Source: Streptomycetaceae bacterium | Lineage (GTDB): Bacteria > Actinomycetota > Actinomycetes > Nanopelagicales > Nanopelagicaceae | NCBI GenBank assembly: GCA_027490815.1 | Contig: JAIXXJ010000023.1 | Location: 1 to 53,838, forward strand | Length of the DNA stretch: 53,838 bases | Reading direction: 5' to 3' | The notes under the pieces: generated by a model | Told to the model about the DNA's origin: nothing | Seen by the model: the letters and a program-made list of their open reading frames with translations, nothing else | Database searches by the model: none | Position numbers and translations under genes: made by a program | Part shown: piece after piece, positions 7,687 to 16,782 of the stretch | Layout of the letters: each line of letters opens with the position of its first letter | Numbering within the stretch: position 1 is the first letter of the stretch

Positions 7687-8684
7687 GCTGACACCTTCTT
7701 AAATACTGCATCAAGCAAGCCAGCAGGGTCGGCAGCTTTTGCCTTTACTGCCTCATTTACTGCGGCCACAATGGCATCTGTTGCCTCTTGTTGAATCGCA
7801 TCGCACTGCTCTTGAGTTAATTTCTTTTCTTTGATTGCACGAGCAATAAATTTTGGAATCGGATCTAAAAGGCGCCACTCTTCAATCTCTTCTTTGGTTC
7901 GATACAAGTTCTTATCTGATCGAGAGTGACCTTTCCAACGATATGTCTCAGCGATTATCAGCGTTGGTCCATCACCTTTTTTAGCGCGATCTACGGCAAT
8001 TTGTGCTGCTTCATAGACTTCTACAACATCATTTCCATTGACGTTTATTCCAGGGATTCCATATCCCTTACCGCGATCTGCCAAGTTATCGATTGCAAAA
8101 GCTTTTTCTGTCGATGATGACATTCCATACTTATTGTTTTCGCAGAACAAAATCATTGGTAGATTCCAGATCGCAGCCAAGTTTGCCGCTTCATGGAATG
8201 CACCTTCATTCATTGCGCCATCGCCAAAGAATGAAACGGCAACAGTTCCCTTTTTCATCATCTTTGAAGCGAGCGCGGCCCCTGCTGCGATTGGAATTCC
8301 GCCACCTACAACACCGTTTGCACCAAGGTTTCCAGTGTCGACATCTGCAATGTGCATAGAACCACCTCGACCACCGCAGTAACCAATCTCTTTACCGAGC
8401 AGCTCTGCGATCATGCGCGTCAGGTCTGCACCTTTTGCAATGCAGTGACCATGACCGCGGTGAGTTGATGTGATTTGATCTTGAATAGTTAGCGCCATGC
8501 ACATACCTGTTGGTGATGCTTCTTGTCCGATCGATAAGTGCATCGTTCCGTGCATCATTCCGCGTCCAAATAAATCTTCTACTGCTTCTTCAAACTTTCT
8601 AATTCGGCACATGTATAACAATGCATGACGAGCATTTTCAGTTGACGCCAGTGGATGGCCCATTAGTAGGGGATTTGCGCTCAT
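7683..8684 (-). CDS. 2-oxoacid dehydrogenase E1 component, alpha subunit
   Basis: E1alpha, the thiamine diphosphate-binding decarboxylating subunit. The TPP motif runs from [13 protein letters not shown] to ENNKYGM. Further blocks are [29 protein letters not shown] and the phosphorylation-loop-like [10 protein letters not shown]. The ATG at 8682-8684 is preferred because GAGG lies 8 nt upstream; an in-frame start 8 codons earlier lacks support. The protein is then 333 residues. It heads the operon, divergent from ptsH with 80 nt between them, so the E1-E2-EI genes and HPr share a regulatory region. No E3 gene is in the window. Confidence 0.92.
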   Translation of the reverse strand: MSANPLLMGHPLASTENARHALLYMCRIRKFEEAVEDLFGRGMMHGTMHLSIGQEASPTGMCMALTIQDQITSTHRGHGHCIAKGADLTRMIAELLGKEIGYCGGRGGSMHIADVDTGNLGANGVVGGGIPIAAGAALASKMMKKGTVAVSFFGDGAMNEGAFHEAANLAAIWNLPMILFCENNKYGMSSSTEKAFAIDNLADRGKGYGIPGINVNGNDVVEVYEAAQIAVDRAKKGDGPTLIIAETYRWKGHSRSDKNLYRTKEEIEEWRLLDPIPKFIARAIKEKKLTQEQCDAIQQEATDAIVAAVNEAVKAKAADPAGLLDAVFKKVSA

Positions 8685-8752
8685 TTTCCAATCCTCACAT
8701 TTGTTCAAATGGCTGAGTAGATGTTCCTATTAAACACTACCTGCGCTCGGGT

Positions 8753-8758
8753 TACGAT
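8753..8758 (+). promoter_or_regulatory. -10 box of a likely leaderless ptsH promoter
   Basis: TACGAT lies 6 nt before the ptsH ATG and no ribosome site is present, so transcription probably starts at or next to the A of the start codon. The same arrangement recurs through the window. Confidence 0.6.
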
Positions 8759-8764
8759 AGTCCA

Positions 8765-9040
8765 ATGAAAGAATTTCGCTCTGTCGTGGCCGCATCTGTT
8801 GGCCTTCATGCTCGACCAGCCGCTTTATTTGCATCAACTGCAAAGGGGTCGGGAAATACCGTGCGTTTAGCAAAGATCGTCGATGGCGCTCCAACCGCGC
8901 CAGTTGATGGTGCAAGTGTTTTAAGAGTGATGACATTGGGAGTTAAATGCGGCGATGAAGTTCTTGTAACAGTTGAGGGTGAAAGCGAAGAAGAAACCTC
9001 TGCCAAGTTACAGGAAATTGTTGAGAGCAACGATCATTGA
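8765..9040 (+). CDS. ptsH: Phosphocarrier protein HPr
   Basis: A 91-residue HPr, the general PTS phosphocarrier between enzyme I and IIA proteins. The active histidine is at the canonical position 15 (SVGLHARPA). Ser51 in DGASVLRVMTLGV is at the place of the regulatory Ser46 of Firmicute HPr, though no HPr kinase was seen here. The start is a leaderless-type ATG. Its TGA overlaps the TTG start of ispF (TTGA), tying a PTS gene to the isoprenoid/cysS cluster. Confidence 0.95.
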   Translation: MKEFRSVVAASVGLHARPAALFASTAKGSGNTVRLAKIVDGAPTAPVDGASVLRVMTLGVKCGDEVLVTVEGESEEETSAKLQEIVESNDH

Positions 9041-9513
9041 ATTCTAAATTACGAACCGGCATAGGAACAGATGCTCACCAATTCGGAGATAGCGGGCCAC
9101 TTGCGCTCGCAGGTTTGGTTTGGCCAGAGACAAAAAAACTAGTTGGACATTCAGATGGCGACGCAGCTGCGCATGCAATTTGTGACGCAGTTTTATCTGC
9201 TTGCCAACTAGGTGATGTTGGAAGTTTTTTTGGAGTAGATAAACCAGAAATGGCTGGAATATCTGGCAGTGAAATGATTACGCAGGTGCGAGATTTTGTT
9301 TCTAAAAAAGGTTTTGTGATTAACAATGTCGCGGTACAGATTATTGGAAACGCGCCAAATATTTCATCACGAAAAGATGAGGCACAAGCAGCTTTAACCA
9401 AATCTCTGGGCGCACCTGTTTCAGTCTCTGGAACCACAACTGATTCCATGGGATTTACAGGTCGCGGTGAAGGCGTGTGCGCAATCGCAACTGCTCTGGT
9501 GCAGATTCCGTGA
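9037..9513 (+). CDS. ispF: 2-C-methyl-D-erythritol 2,4-cyclodiphosphate synthase
   Basis: MEP-pathway enzyme that cyclises CDP-ME 2-phosphate to ME-cPP with release of CMP. The 158 residues match the family length. Metal ligands are in GIGTDAHQF (Asp and His) and LVGHSDGDAAAHAICDA (His). The C-terminal TTDSMGFTGRGEGV matches the usual TTEkLGFtGRgEGi block. The start is a TTG overlapping the ptsH stop by 4 nt; no better start was found. ispD, often adjacent in actinobacteria, is not here. ispE of the same pathway lies at 50207. Confidence 0.95.
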   Translation: MNSKLRTGIGTDAHQFGDSGPLALAGLVWPETKKLVGHSDGDAAAHAICDAVLSACQLGDVGSFFGVDKPEMAGISGSEMITQVRDFVSKKGFVINNVAVQIIGNAPNISSRKDEAQAALTKSLGAPVSVSGTTTDSMGFTGRGEGVCAIATALVQIP

Positions 9514-10895
9514 CACTACATTTATATGACACAGCTTCACGAGAAGTAAGTGAGTTCAAATCTCTTAAACCATCACAGGTCTCTATTTATGTTTGCGGTG
9601 CCACAGTGCAGGGCCCACCACATATCGGCCATGTTCGATCTGGAGTTAACTTTGATATTTTAAGACGCTGGTTAATTAAGTCAGGATATGACGTTACTTT
9701 TATTCGAAATGTCACTGACATTGATGACAAGATTTTGCACACTGCAAAGCACGATGAAATGCCTTGGTGGGCAGTAGCAATGAAGTATGAGCGAGTCTTT
9801 ACTGCAGCATATGCAGAGTTAAACATCATGCCTCCAACGTATGAGCCTCGGGCAACAGGGCACATAACGCAGATGATTGAACTGATGCAAAAGTTAATCG
9901 ATAACGGCGCTGCCTATGCACCAGGTAATGGTGATGTTTATTTAGAGGTTCGAAAACTTAAGAGATATTTAACTTTGTCTAGGCAAAATATTGATGACTT
10001 ACAAGCAGCTGCAGATGCTGATGAGACAAACAAAAAAGATGTTCGAGACTTTGCATTATGGAAAGCGGCTAAACCCGGAGATCCTTCTTGGCCAACACCG
10101 TGGGGACCGGGGCGACCAGGGTGGCACTTGGAATGCTCTGCAATGGCCCACGCCTACCTTGGAGAAAAGTTTGATATTCACGGCGGCGGATTAGATTTAG
10201 TTTTTCCGCATCATGAAAATGAGATCGCACAATCTGAAGCTGCAGGATATGGATTTGCTCAACGTTGGCTCCACAATGCATGGGTCACACAATCTGGTGA
10301 GAAGATGTCTAAGTCATTGGGTAACTCACTACAGGTAAATGAAATTCTAAAATCTGTCCGTGGAATAGAACTTCGTTGGTATTTAGGCAGTGCCCATTAC
10401 CGTTCTATGTTGGAATATTCGCCTGCAGCCCTAGAAGAGTCTGCAACTAACTTTCGCCGAATAGAAAGTTTTTTAAAGAGAGCCACAGAGATAATTGGTG
10501 AAAAGCCAACATTGCAGTTAGGTAAAGAGTTTAGAGATGCAATGAATGATGATTTAGCTGTTCCAACAGCACTTGCATCCATTAGTGAAAATCTACGGCT
10601 TGGAAATCAAGCTGTGACCGATAACGACAAAGCTGCCATTGCAAAAAATGCCAATGAGATTCGCGGCGCACTCGATGTTTTGGGATGTGACCCTTTTGAT
10701 CCAGCATTTGTGCAATCTGGCAGCTCTGATTTAACTCCTGCCTTAGATGGTGCTATTAAATTAGCTCTTGCAGAGCGTGCATCGGCCAGAGAGCGCAAGG
10801 ATTTTGCTGCATCCGATGCAATCCGTGATGGGCTTGCTGATTTAGGAATTACAATTGAGGACACCGCTCAAGGACCTCGCTGGTCTATCAATTAA
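9510..10895 (+). CDS. cysS: Cysteine-tRNA ligase
   Basis: Class I aminoacyl-tRNA synthetase, 461 residues. It has the HIGH motif in GPPHIGHVRSG, the KMSKS motif in SGEKMSKSLGNS, and zinc ligands in YVCGATVQ, WHLECSAM and FPHHENE. The real start is the GTG at 9510 (VTLHLYDTAS), whose GTGA overlaps the ispF stop; an earlier in-frame ATG inside ispF gives a meaningless N-terminus. IspF-CysS-RlmB is a common actinobacterial order. Confidence 0.96.
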   Translation: MTLHLYDTASREVSEFKSLKPSQVSIYVCGATVQGPPHIGHVRSGVNFDILRRWLIKSGYDVTFIRNVTDIDDKILHTAKHDEMPWWAVAMKYERVFTAAYAELNIMPPTYEPRATGHITQMIELMQKLIDNGAAYAPGNGDVYLEVRKLKRYLTLSRQNIDDLQAAADADETNKKDVRDFALWKAAKPGDPSWPTPWGPGRPGWHLECSAMAHAYLGEKFDIHGGGLDLVFPHHENEIAQSEAAGYGFAQRWLHNAWVTQSGEKMSKSLGNSLQVNEILKSVRGIELRWYLGSAHYRSMLEYSPAALEESATNFRRIESFLKRATEIIGEKPTLQLGKEFRDAMNDDLAVPTALASISENLRLGNQAVTDNDKAAIAKNANEIRGALDVLGCDPFDPAFVQSGSSDLTPALDGAIKLALAERASARERKDFAASDAIRDGLADLGITIEDTAQGPRWSIN

Positions 10896-10916
10896 GTACT
10901 GAAACGAGAATTAAAA

Positions 10917-11855
10917 ATGGCTGGCAACTCATCCCGTAAAGGCGCAGTTCGCCAATCAAAAAAAGGACCATCATCAGGTACGGGTGGAAATAACAAGCGC
11001 CGCTTAGAAGGTAAAGGTCCAACTCCAAAAGCAGAAGATCGTCCATACCACGCCGCCGCAAAACGCAAAAAAGCTGCAGAGAAAAAAGAAGTTCGCTCAC
11101 CTCGTATGCCAAAAGGTGATCGTCCGCGCGGAGAAATTGTTGCAGGACGCAACGCAGTACTTGAAGCGCTACGTGAAAATGTTCCAGCAACTGAGCTTTT
11201 GGTTGCACGCAGTATTGATGTTGATGATCGCGTTGCAGAGAGTTTAAAACTTGCACTTCACCAAGGACTTCAGATTCGAGAAGCACATAGAGCAGAAGTT
11301 GAAGGCATCTCACCGAACAGTCAAGGAATTATCCTTGCAATCAAACCATTTCAGTATTCAAGTTTTGAAGAGATCATCTCACGTGCTAAAAATCCAGCTC
11401 TGATCGTTGCTCTAGATGGTGTGACAGATCCACGTAACCTTGGCGCGATCATTCGAAGCGCTGCAGCATTTGGCGCGGCAGGTGTCATCATGACCGAGCG
11501 CAGAGCGGCAACGATGACTGCATCGGCTTGGAAGTCTTCTGCTGGAGCCGCAGCACGTTTGCCCATTGCACAGATTACAAATCTTGCTCGCACTATTGAT
11601 GCAGCTAAAAAAGCTGGAATGTTTGTTGTTGGACTAGATGGCGAATCAGATGTAGAAATTAGTGCAATGAAAGTTGCTACCGAGCCACTTATGGTAATTG
11701 TTGGCTCAGAAGGCAAAGGCCTTGCACGTTTAACAAAGGAAAAATGCGATCTTGTAGTTTCAATTCCAATCAGTGCCACAACAGAATCTCTTAATGCAAG
11801 CGTTGCAACATCAATTGCACTGTTTCATATTGATCAAGCACGCCGCGTAAAATAA
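10917..11855 (+). CDS. rlmB: SpoU-family 23S rRNA (guanosine-2'-O)-methyltransferase RlmB type
   Basis: A 312-residue SPOUT methyltransferase. The first ~70 residues are a basic, low-complexity Lys/Arg-rich tail typical of actinobacterial RlmB. It is followed by a substrate-binding domain (GRNAVLEALRE) and the trefoil-knot domain with motifs DGVTDPRNLGAIIRSA, VGSEGKGL and IPISATTESLNASVA. The predicted target is G2251 of 23S rRNA or an equivalent. The gene follows cysS by 21 nt in the same operon. Confidence 0.92.
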   Translation: MAGNSSRKGAVRQSKKGPSSGTGGNNKRRLEGKGPTPKAEDRPYHAAAKRKKAAEKKEVRSPRMPKGDRPRGEIVAGRNAVLEALRENVPATELLVARSIDVDDRVAESLKLALHQGLQIREAHRAEVEGISPNSQGIILAIKPFQYSSFEEIISRAKNPALIVALDGVTDPRNLGAIIRSAAAFGAAGVIMTERRAATMTASAWKSSAGAAARLPIAQITNLARTIDAAKKAGMFVVGLDGESDVEISAMKVATEPLMVIVGSEGKGLARLTKEKCDLVVSIPISATTESLNASVATSIALFHIDQARRVK

Positions 11856-11877
11856 GTAAAAGTAGGTTAGGTAAACA

Positions 11878-12666
11878 ATGAAATACCAGCGATTTATTGC
11901 ATTAGGTGACTCATTCACCGAAGGTATGTGTGATGAAAAAAGATATGGCCAATACCGTGGTTGGGCAGATCGAGTTGCCGATGTTATGGCTGCCAATCAA
12001 CCTGGATTTGAATATGCCAATCTTGCAATTCGAGGAAAATTGTTGCATCAAGTTATTGACGATCAGTTGGAGCCTGCTCTCCAACAAGTAATCGATAAAA
12101 CAACGTTGGTCTCATTTCACGCTGGGGCAAATGATGTCATTCGACCAAAATACAATCCCAATTTAGTCCTGCCTTTGTATTCACAAGCGGTTCGAAAAGT
12201 TGCTGCATCAGGTGCCACGGTTATGTTGTTTACAGTTTTGGAAGATAGTGGAAAAGAAGGACGATTAGCCGAATCGTGGCAGCAGCGATTTAAAGATTTT
12301 AATGAGAATGTTCGAAAGGTTGCCGCAGAAGTTGGTGCAATTTTGTGCGATGGCAACCAAGAAGAATCCCTTAAAGATCCGCGCTTTCTAGCATTTGATC
12401 GCCTTCATTTAAATCCAATGGGACATGACCGGGTTGCACAAGCTGTTTTAGAAACAATAGATCTGCCTTTTGATCCATCGTGGCGAACTCCACTTGAACC
12501 TGCAGAACCAACATCTAAAATTGTTCAAACAGGTGTTACAACTTTATGGTTTGTAACTTTTGCACTGCCATGGTTATGGCGACGTGCACGAGGAAAGTCA
12601 TCCGGCGATGGAAGAACCTGTAAATATCCCCATGCAATCAAGTGGCCGCTTACCCACCTGGATTGA
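11878..12666 (+). CDS. SGNH/GDSL-family hydrolase
   Basis: A 262-residue SGNH hydrolase. Block I is ALGDSFTEG (nucleophile Ser12), block III is HAGANDVIRP, and block V is FDRLHLNPMGH (catalytic Asp/His). No signal peptide is visible. The last ~60 residues include a hydrophobic stretch (LWFVTFALPWLWRRARG) that could touch the membrane. The substrate, an ester or acyl group, is unknown. A proximal AGGT precedes the ATG, and the gene lies 22 nt after rlmB. Confidence 0.85.
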   Translation: MKYQRFIALGDSFTEGMCDEKRYGQYRGWADRVADVMAANQPGFEYANLAIRGKLLHQVIDDQLEPALQQVIDKTTLVSFHAGANDVIRPKYNPNLVLPLYSQAVRKVAASGATVMLFTVLEDSGKEGRLAESWQQRFKDFNENVRKVAAEVGAILCDGNQEESLKDPRFLAFDRLHLNPMGHDRVAQAVLETIDLPFDPSWRTPLEPAEPTSKIVQTGVTTLWFVTFALPWLWRRARGKSSGDGRTCKYPHAIKWPLTHLD

Positions 12667-12746
12667 ACCGATGCAATTTCCCTTTATCTACCTTCTAGTT
12701 ACCCTAGGTTCACCTTTACAAGCCATCATTGGATGGGGGGTTCACA

Positions 12747-14798
12747 GTGAAATTCATTGATCGCGAACAGAGTTGGCTTGCCTTTAATCAGCGAGTGCTC
12801 GAACTGGCTGAAGATGAAAACATTCCATTATTTGAGCGAGTCAGATACTTAACTATTTTCGCATCAAATCTAGATGAGTTCTTCATGGTTCGCGTTGGAT
12901 CTGTATTGGGAAAAATTGAGTTAGGTATTACTGCTGCAAACTCTGCAGGCCTTACGCCTCAAGGTTCATTAGAGCAGATATCTCGTAAAGCTGGCGAACT
13001 CTCCTTGAGGCATGCACGCTTGTTTAAAGATCAGTTAATGCCGGAACTGCGTAAAAATGGAATTGAAATAATTACCTGGGACGAATTAACAGACTCAGAA
13101 AGAGTCCATGTAACAAAACTATTTACCGATCGAATCTTTCCAGTCCTGACGCCACTTGCCGTTGATCCTTCTCATCCATTCCCATATATCTCTGGACTTT
13201 CACTTAACTTGGCTGTCATTGTAAAGAATCCAGATAGCGGAGCAGAGTTTTTTGCCCGAATAAAGGTTCCACCAATTCTTCCACGCTATGTTTCGACCAA
13301 TAACACTGGTTCGCTTCGGTTTATCCCCATCGAAGAGTTAATTGTTATTCACTTGCAAGAGTTATTTCCAGGAATGTTGATTCAAGATCACTACACGTTC
13401 CGTGTGACCAGAAATCAAGATATTGAGTTAGATGAAGAAGACACGGATGACTTATTGGATACCTTAGAACAAGAATTATCACGTAGAAGATTTGGACCAC
13501 CGGTTCGACTAGAAGTCGAAGAGGGAGTCGACCCAAAACTGCTAACTAGGTTATGTGAAGAGCTGGAGATAAATCCATCCAACGTGTTTTCACTTCCTGC
13601 TCCACTAGATTTAACTGATCTTCTTCGCATCACTGATCTGGATTTTCCAAAACTTAAGTTTCCGCCATTTAGATCAAAGTCTGTTGCCGCCTTGAGTGAA
13701 ATTGATTCTGAAGAGCCAGATCTATTTTTTGCTGCTATTCGCCAAGGTGAAATACTTTTGCACCATCCCTATGACTCATTTACCACTTCGGTGGTTCAAT
13801 TCCTTCAACATGCAGCTCAAGATCCTCAAGTTTTAGCAATAAAACAAACCCTTTATCGCACCTCAGGTGACTCACCCATTATGGAGGCATTAATTGAGGC
13901 AGCCGAAGCCGGCAAACAAGTTCTTGCAGTTATTGAACTTCGTGCACGATTTGATGAACAGGCAAATGTGCGATGGGCTCGAAAGTTAGAGGCTGTAGGT
14001 GTTCATGTTGTTTATGGACTCATGGGATTTAAGACACACGCAAAGCTTTCTCTTGTTATCCGGGATGAAGCCACGGGAATTCGCCGCTATGCCCACGTTG
14101 GAACAGGAAACTACAACCCAAAGACAGCGCGTTTTTATGAAGATCTTGGAATCATGAGTAGTGATCCTGAGCTAACGGAAGATCTCACTAAACTTTTTAA
14201 TCAGCTATCAGGATTTGGACCTCAATCCACATTCTCTCGTCTACTAGTTGCTCCTCGCACGTTGCGACCAGGCTTACTTGAAAGAATTGAAAACGAGATC
14301 AAAAACGCAAAAAACGGAAAGAGCTCTGGAATTCAATTCAAACTCAACTCACTATTAGATGAAGAGTTCATTGAAGCTTTATATAGAGCCTCACAAGCAG
14401 GAGTTCCTGTGGATCTAGTCATCCGAGGAATATCGTCTATCAAACCGGGTGTGCCTGGCTTATCTGAAAATATTAGAGTACGTTCAATTCTTGGAAGATT
14501 CCTAGAGCACTCTAGAATTTATCATTTTAAAAACGGCGGCTCTGATGAGTATTGGATTGGAAGTGCGGATTTGATGCAGAGAAATCTAGACCGCCGCGTT
14601 GAAAGTTTAGTTCGAATTGAAAAGGCTGCGCATAAGAACATGCTTCAAGAAATTCTAGACATATCGATGGATTCTAAAACATCGAGCTGGCACCAACAAG
14701 ATACAAATTGGAAGAGAGTAAATGAAGGCAATCTCTCACAGGAGTTAACAGATATTCAATCGGAGTTTATTAGACGAAATAAAGCCGAAAGAAAGTAA
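12747..14798 (+). CDS. ppk: Polyphosphate kinase 1
   Basis: Makes inorganic polyphosphate from ATP through a phospho-histidine. The start is the GTG at 12747 with GGGGGG 6 nt upstream (683 residues); a TTG 6 codons earlier is less likely. Domain order is normal: the N-terminal DREQSWLAFNQRVLELA block, then a PLD-like core with the autophosphorylated His450 in YAHVGTGNYNP and a second catalytic His593 in RIYHFKNGG. ppk is followed with a 1 nt overlap by the MutT1-like gene, the order recalled from Mycobacterium (Rv2984-Rv2985). Confidence 0.96.
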   Translation: MKFIDREQSWLAFNQRVLELAEDENIPLFERVRYLTIFASNLDEFFMVRVGSVLGKIELGITAANSAGLTPQGSLEQISRKAGELSLRHARLFKDQLMPELRKNGIEIITWDELTDSERVHVTKLFTDRIFPVLTPLAVDPSHPFPYISGLSLNLAVIVKNPDSGAEFFARIKVPPILPRYVSTNNTGSLRFIPIEELIVIHLQELFPGMLIQDHYTFRVTRNQDIELDEEDTDDLLDTLEQELSRRRFGPPVRLEVEEGVDPKLLTRLCEELEINPSNVFSLPAPLDLTDLLRITDLDFPKLKFPPFRSKSVAALSEIDSEEPDLFFAAIRQGEILLHHPYDSFTTSVVQFLQHAAQDPQVLAIKQTLYRTSGDSPIMEALIEAAEAGKQVLAVIELRARFDEQANVRWARKLEAVGVHVVYGLMGFKTHAKLSLVIRDEATGIRRYAHVGTGNYNPKTARFYEDLGIMSSDPELTEDLTKLFNQLSGFGPQSTFSRLLVAPRTLRPGLLERIENEIKNAKNGKSSGIQFKLNSLLDEEFIEALYRASQAGVPVDLVIRGISSIKPGVPGLSENIRVRSILGRFLEHSRIYHFKNGGSDEYWIGSADLMQRNLDRRVESLVRIEKAAHKNMLQEILDISMDSKTSSWHQQDTNWKRVNEGNLSQELTDIQSEFIRRNKAERK

Positions 14799-15700
14799 TG
14801 GATACTCAAAAGATCCAAGCGGCCGGTGCCGTTCTATGGCGTGAGAGCGATGACGAGGTTATTGAAGTTGCACTCATTCACCGACCAAAATATATGGATT
14901 GGTCACTACCAAAAGGCAAACTAAATAGGGGTGAAAGCCATATCGCTGCGGCCTTTCGTGAGGTTTTAGAGGAGACAGGTTATAAATCTAAATTTGGGCC
15001 ATTTTTGGGTGTTGTTAAGTACACAAGCGATGACGTTGCAAAAGAAGTTTATTTTTGGTCTGCAAAATCTTACAAACTTCCAGAGACAAGTCCCTCTGCT
15101 GACGAAGTAGATGAGCTTCGATGGCTCACTCCGATTGAAGCAAAAAATTTACTGACAAATCAGTCCGACAAAGAAATTATTGATAAGTTTTTAGAGATAG
15201 GCGCGAAAACACAAACTTTGATTCTTCTGCGTCATGCCAAAGCTTTGAGTCGAGACGAGTGGCAAAAAGATGATGAGGATCGCCCACTTGATCAGACTGG
15301 CCAAATACAAGCAAAGAATCTTCCACAGTATTTTATTCCATTCATGTTAGATCAAATTTGCTCATCAGATGCCATGCGCTGTGCTGAGACGGTACTGCCA
15401 CTATCTCAGGCGATAGGTCGGCCGATCACATATGTTTCAGATCTATCGGAGTATGCCTTCTATAAGAATAAATCGGCCGCCTATGATTACATAAAGGAGT
15501 TAATTGAGTCTGAGGGCACGCATTTAGTGTGTAGCCACAATCCTATTCTCCCTAAAATTGCAGAGAAGTTAATTGGGAAAAAATCCTTTAAATCATTAAA
15601 GACAGAACTTGCTCCAGGTGATGCAATAGTTATTCATTTCCGAGATGGAGATGCTGTGGCACTTGATTGGATTAACGCTCCATCCAATCTAGCCACTTAA
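14798..15700 (+). CDS. mutT1: MutT1-like Nudix hydrolase fused to histidine phosphatase
   Basis: A two-domain protein of 300 residues. The Nudix domain (about 1-140) carries a complete Nudix box G-x5-E-x7-REVLEETGY. The histidine phosphatase domain (about 145-300) begins with LILLRHAKALSR and has a second conserved His in VCSHNPILPK. In mycobacteria MutT1 degrades 8-oxo-GTP and related dinucleoside polyphosphates. The ATG overlaps the ppk stop (TAATG), and the 3' end overlaps the convergent ppx by 29 nt. Confidence 0.92.
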   Translation: MDTQKIQAAGAVLWRESDDEVIEVALIHRPKYMDWSLPKGKLNRGESHIAAAFREVLEETGYKSKFGPFLGVVKYTSDDVAKEVYFWSAKSYKLPETSPSADEVDELRWLTPIEAKNLLTNQSDKEIIDKFLEIGAKTQTLILLRHAKALSRDEWQKDDEDRPLDQTGQIQAKNLPQYFIPFMLDQICSSDAMRCAETVLPLSQAIGRPITYVSDLSEYAFYKNKSAAYDYIKELIESEGTHLVCSHNPILPKIAEKLIGKKSFKSLKTELAPGDAIVIHFRDGDAVALDWINAPSNLAT

Positions 15701-16589
15701 GAACAATTCCCTCGCGTAAAGCCCACGGGCAGATCTCAAGTTTATTAATGCTCAATCTTTCCATAGCAGATTTTGCAACCAATGAACCACTCAGTATTTG
15801 ACCGGCTCTACTCTCTGAAACTCCAGGTAACTGTGACCTTTGCTTATTTGTCATATCAGCTAACTTCGGAATAATTTTTTCAAGAGAGGAAAGTTCCAGA
15901 ACGTTTTGATCATTATCAAACCAATGATTTCCAAGTCTGGCTAATGTTCGAAAGGTTTTGCTTGTGGCAATGCAGCGATCAGAGCCATGAAGCTTTATCT
16001 CTTCAGGGATTGCAACTTTCATCGATTCACGGATAAATAAATCAAGTTCTTTAATATCTTTTTCTTTATAGGGATCGCCATTTAAAAAATCACGGGTTAA
16101 TCGAGAGGCTCCCAATGGAAAGGATATTGCTGCCTCTGGGGCTTCATCCTCACCCACAGCAATCTCTAAAGATCCACCACCAATATCTAGAACAAGAAGG
16201 CGCCCACTTGACCATCCAAGCCAACGACGAACTGCTAAGAATGTAATTGCTGCTTCTTCTTCACCCGATAAAACATGTAAATCGATTTCATGCTTACGGT
16301 TTAATTCGTCAAGAATCTCTTTACCGTTTTTAGAGTCTCGAATAGCAGAAGTGGCAAAGGCCAGTATTTCCTCTGTTTTAAATTCGTGAGCATGCGCAAC
16401 TGCTGCATCGATTGCCGAATGGAGTAAATGGATTCCTTCTTTTGTTACGTATCCAGACTTATCGATGTATTCATGAAGGCGAAGTTCAACCTTTTGATTT
16501 GTGGTCGGGCTGGGACGAGCACCAGGATGAGCGTCTACAACTTGGAGGTGGACTGTATTTGATCCCACATCTAGAACTCCTAGTCGCAT
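15672..16589 (-). CDS. ppx: Ppx/GppA exopolyphosphatase
   Basis: A 305-residue Ppx/GppA phosphatase of the ASKHA fold. It has the N-terminal phosphate-1 motif VLDVGSNTVHLQVVD, an AFATSAIRDSKNG block, the SGEEEA motif and phosphate-2 motif VLDIGGGSLEIAVG. It lacks the C-terminal HD domain of the long E. coli form, as usual in actinobacteria. It would break polyphosphate or pppGpp. It faces ppk-mutT1 tail to tail. TAGGTT at 16596-16601 lies 6 nt before the ATG, indicating a leaderless mRNA. Confidence 0.93.
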   Translation of the reverse strand: MRLGVLDVGSNTVHLQVVDAHPGARPSPTTNQKVELRLHEYIDKSGYVTKEGIHLLHSAIDAAVAHAHEFKTEEILAFATSAIRDSKNGKEILDELNRKHEIDLHVLSGEEEAAITFLAVRRWLGWSSGRLLVLDIGGGSLEIAVGEDEAPEAAISFPLGASRLTRDFLNGDPYKEKDIKELDLFIRESMKVAIPEEIKLHGSDRCIATSKTFRTLARLGNHWFDNDQNVLELSSLEKIIPKLADMTNKQRSQLPGVSESRAGQILSGSLVAKSAMERLSINKLEICPWALREGIVLKWLDWMER

Positions 16590-16691
16590 CTGCTAAACCT
16601 ACCTTGACCTCTGCCCATTCGCCCGATTTTCAGATAATGACCATCACTGCCATAATTGCCTCTGCTTGATTTGGGGTAACTCAAAAAGCAG

Positions 16692-16763
16692 GCCTCTCTA
16701 GCTCAGTGGTAGAGCAGCGCACTTGTAATGCGCAGGTCGTCAGTTCAATCCTGACGGGGGGCT
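16692..16763 (+). tRNA. tRNA-Thr (anticodon TGT)
   Basis: Complete cloverleaf of 72 nt. The acceptor GCCTCTC pairs with GGGGGGC (two G-U pairs), the D arm contains AGCTCAGTGGTAGAGC, the anticodon loop is CTTGTAA between GCGCA and TGCGC, and the T arm is GTCAG-TTCAATC-CTGAC. The CCA end is not encoded. Confidence 0.95.
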
Positions 16764-16782
16764 CGTTTAGATAGTTGCTTGC

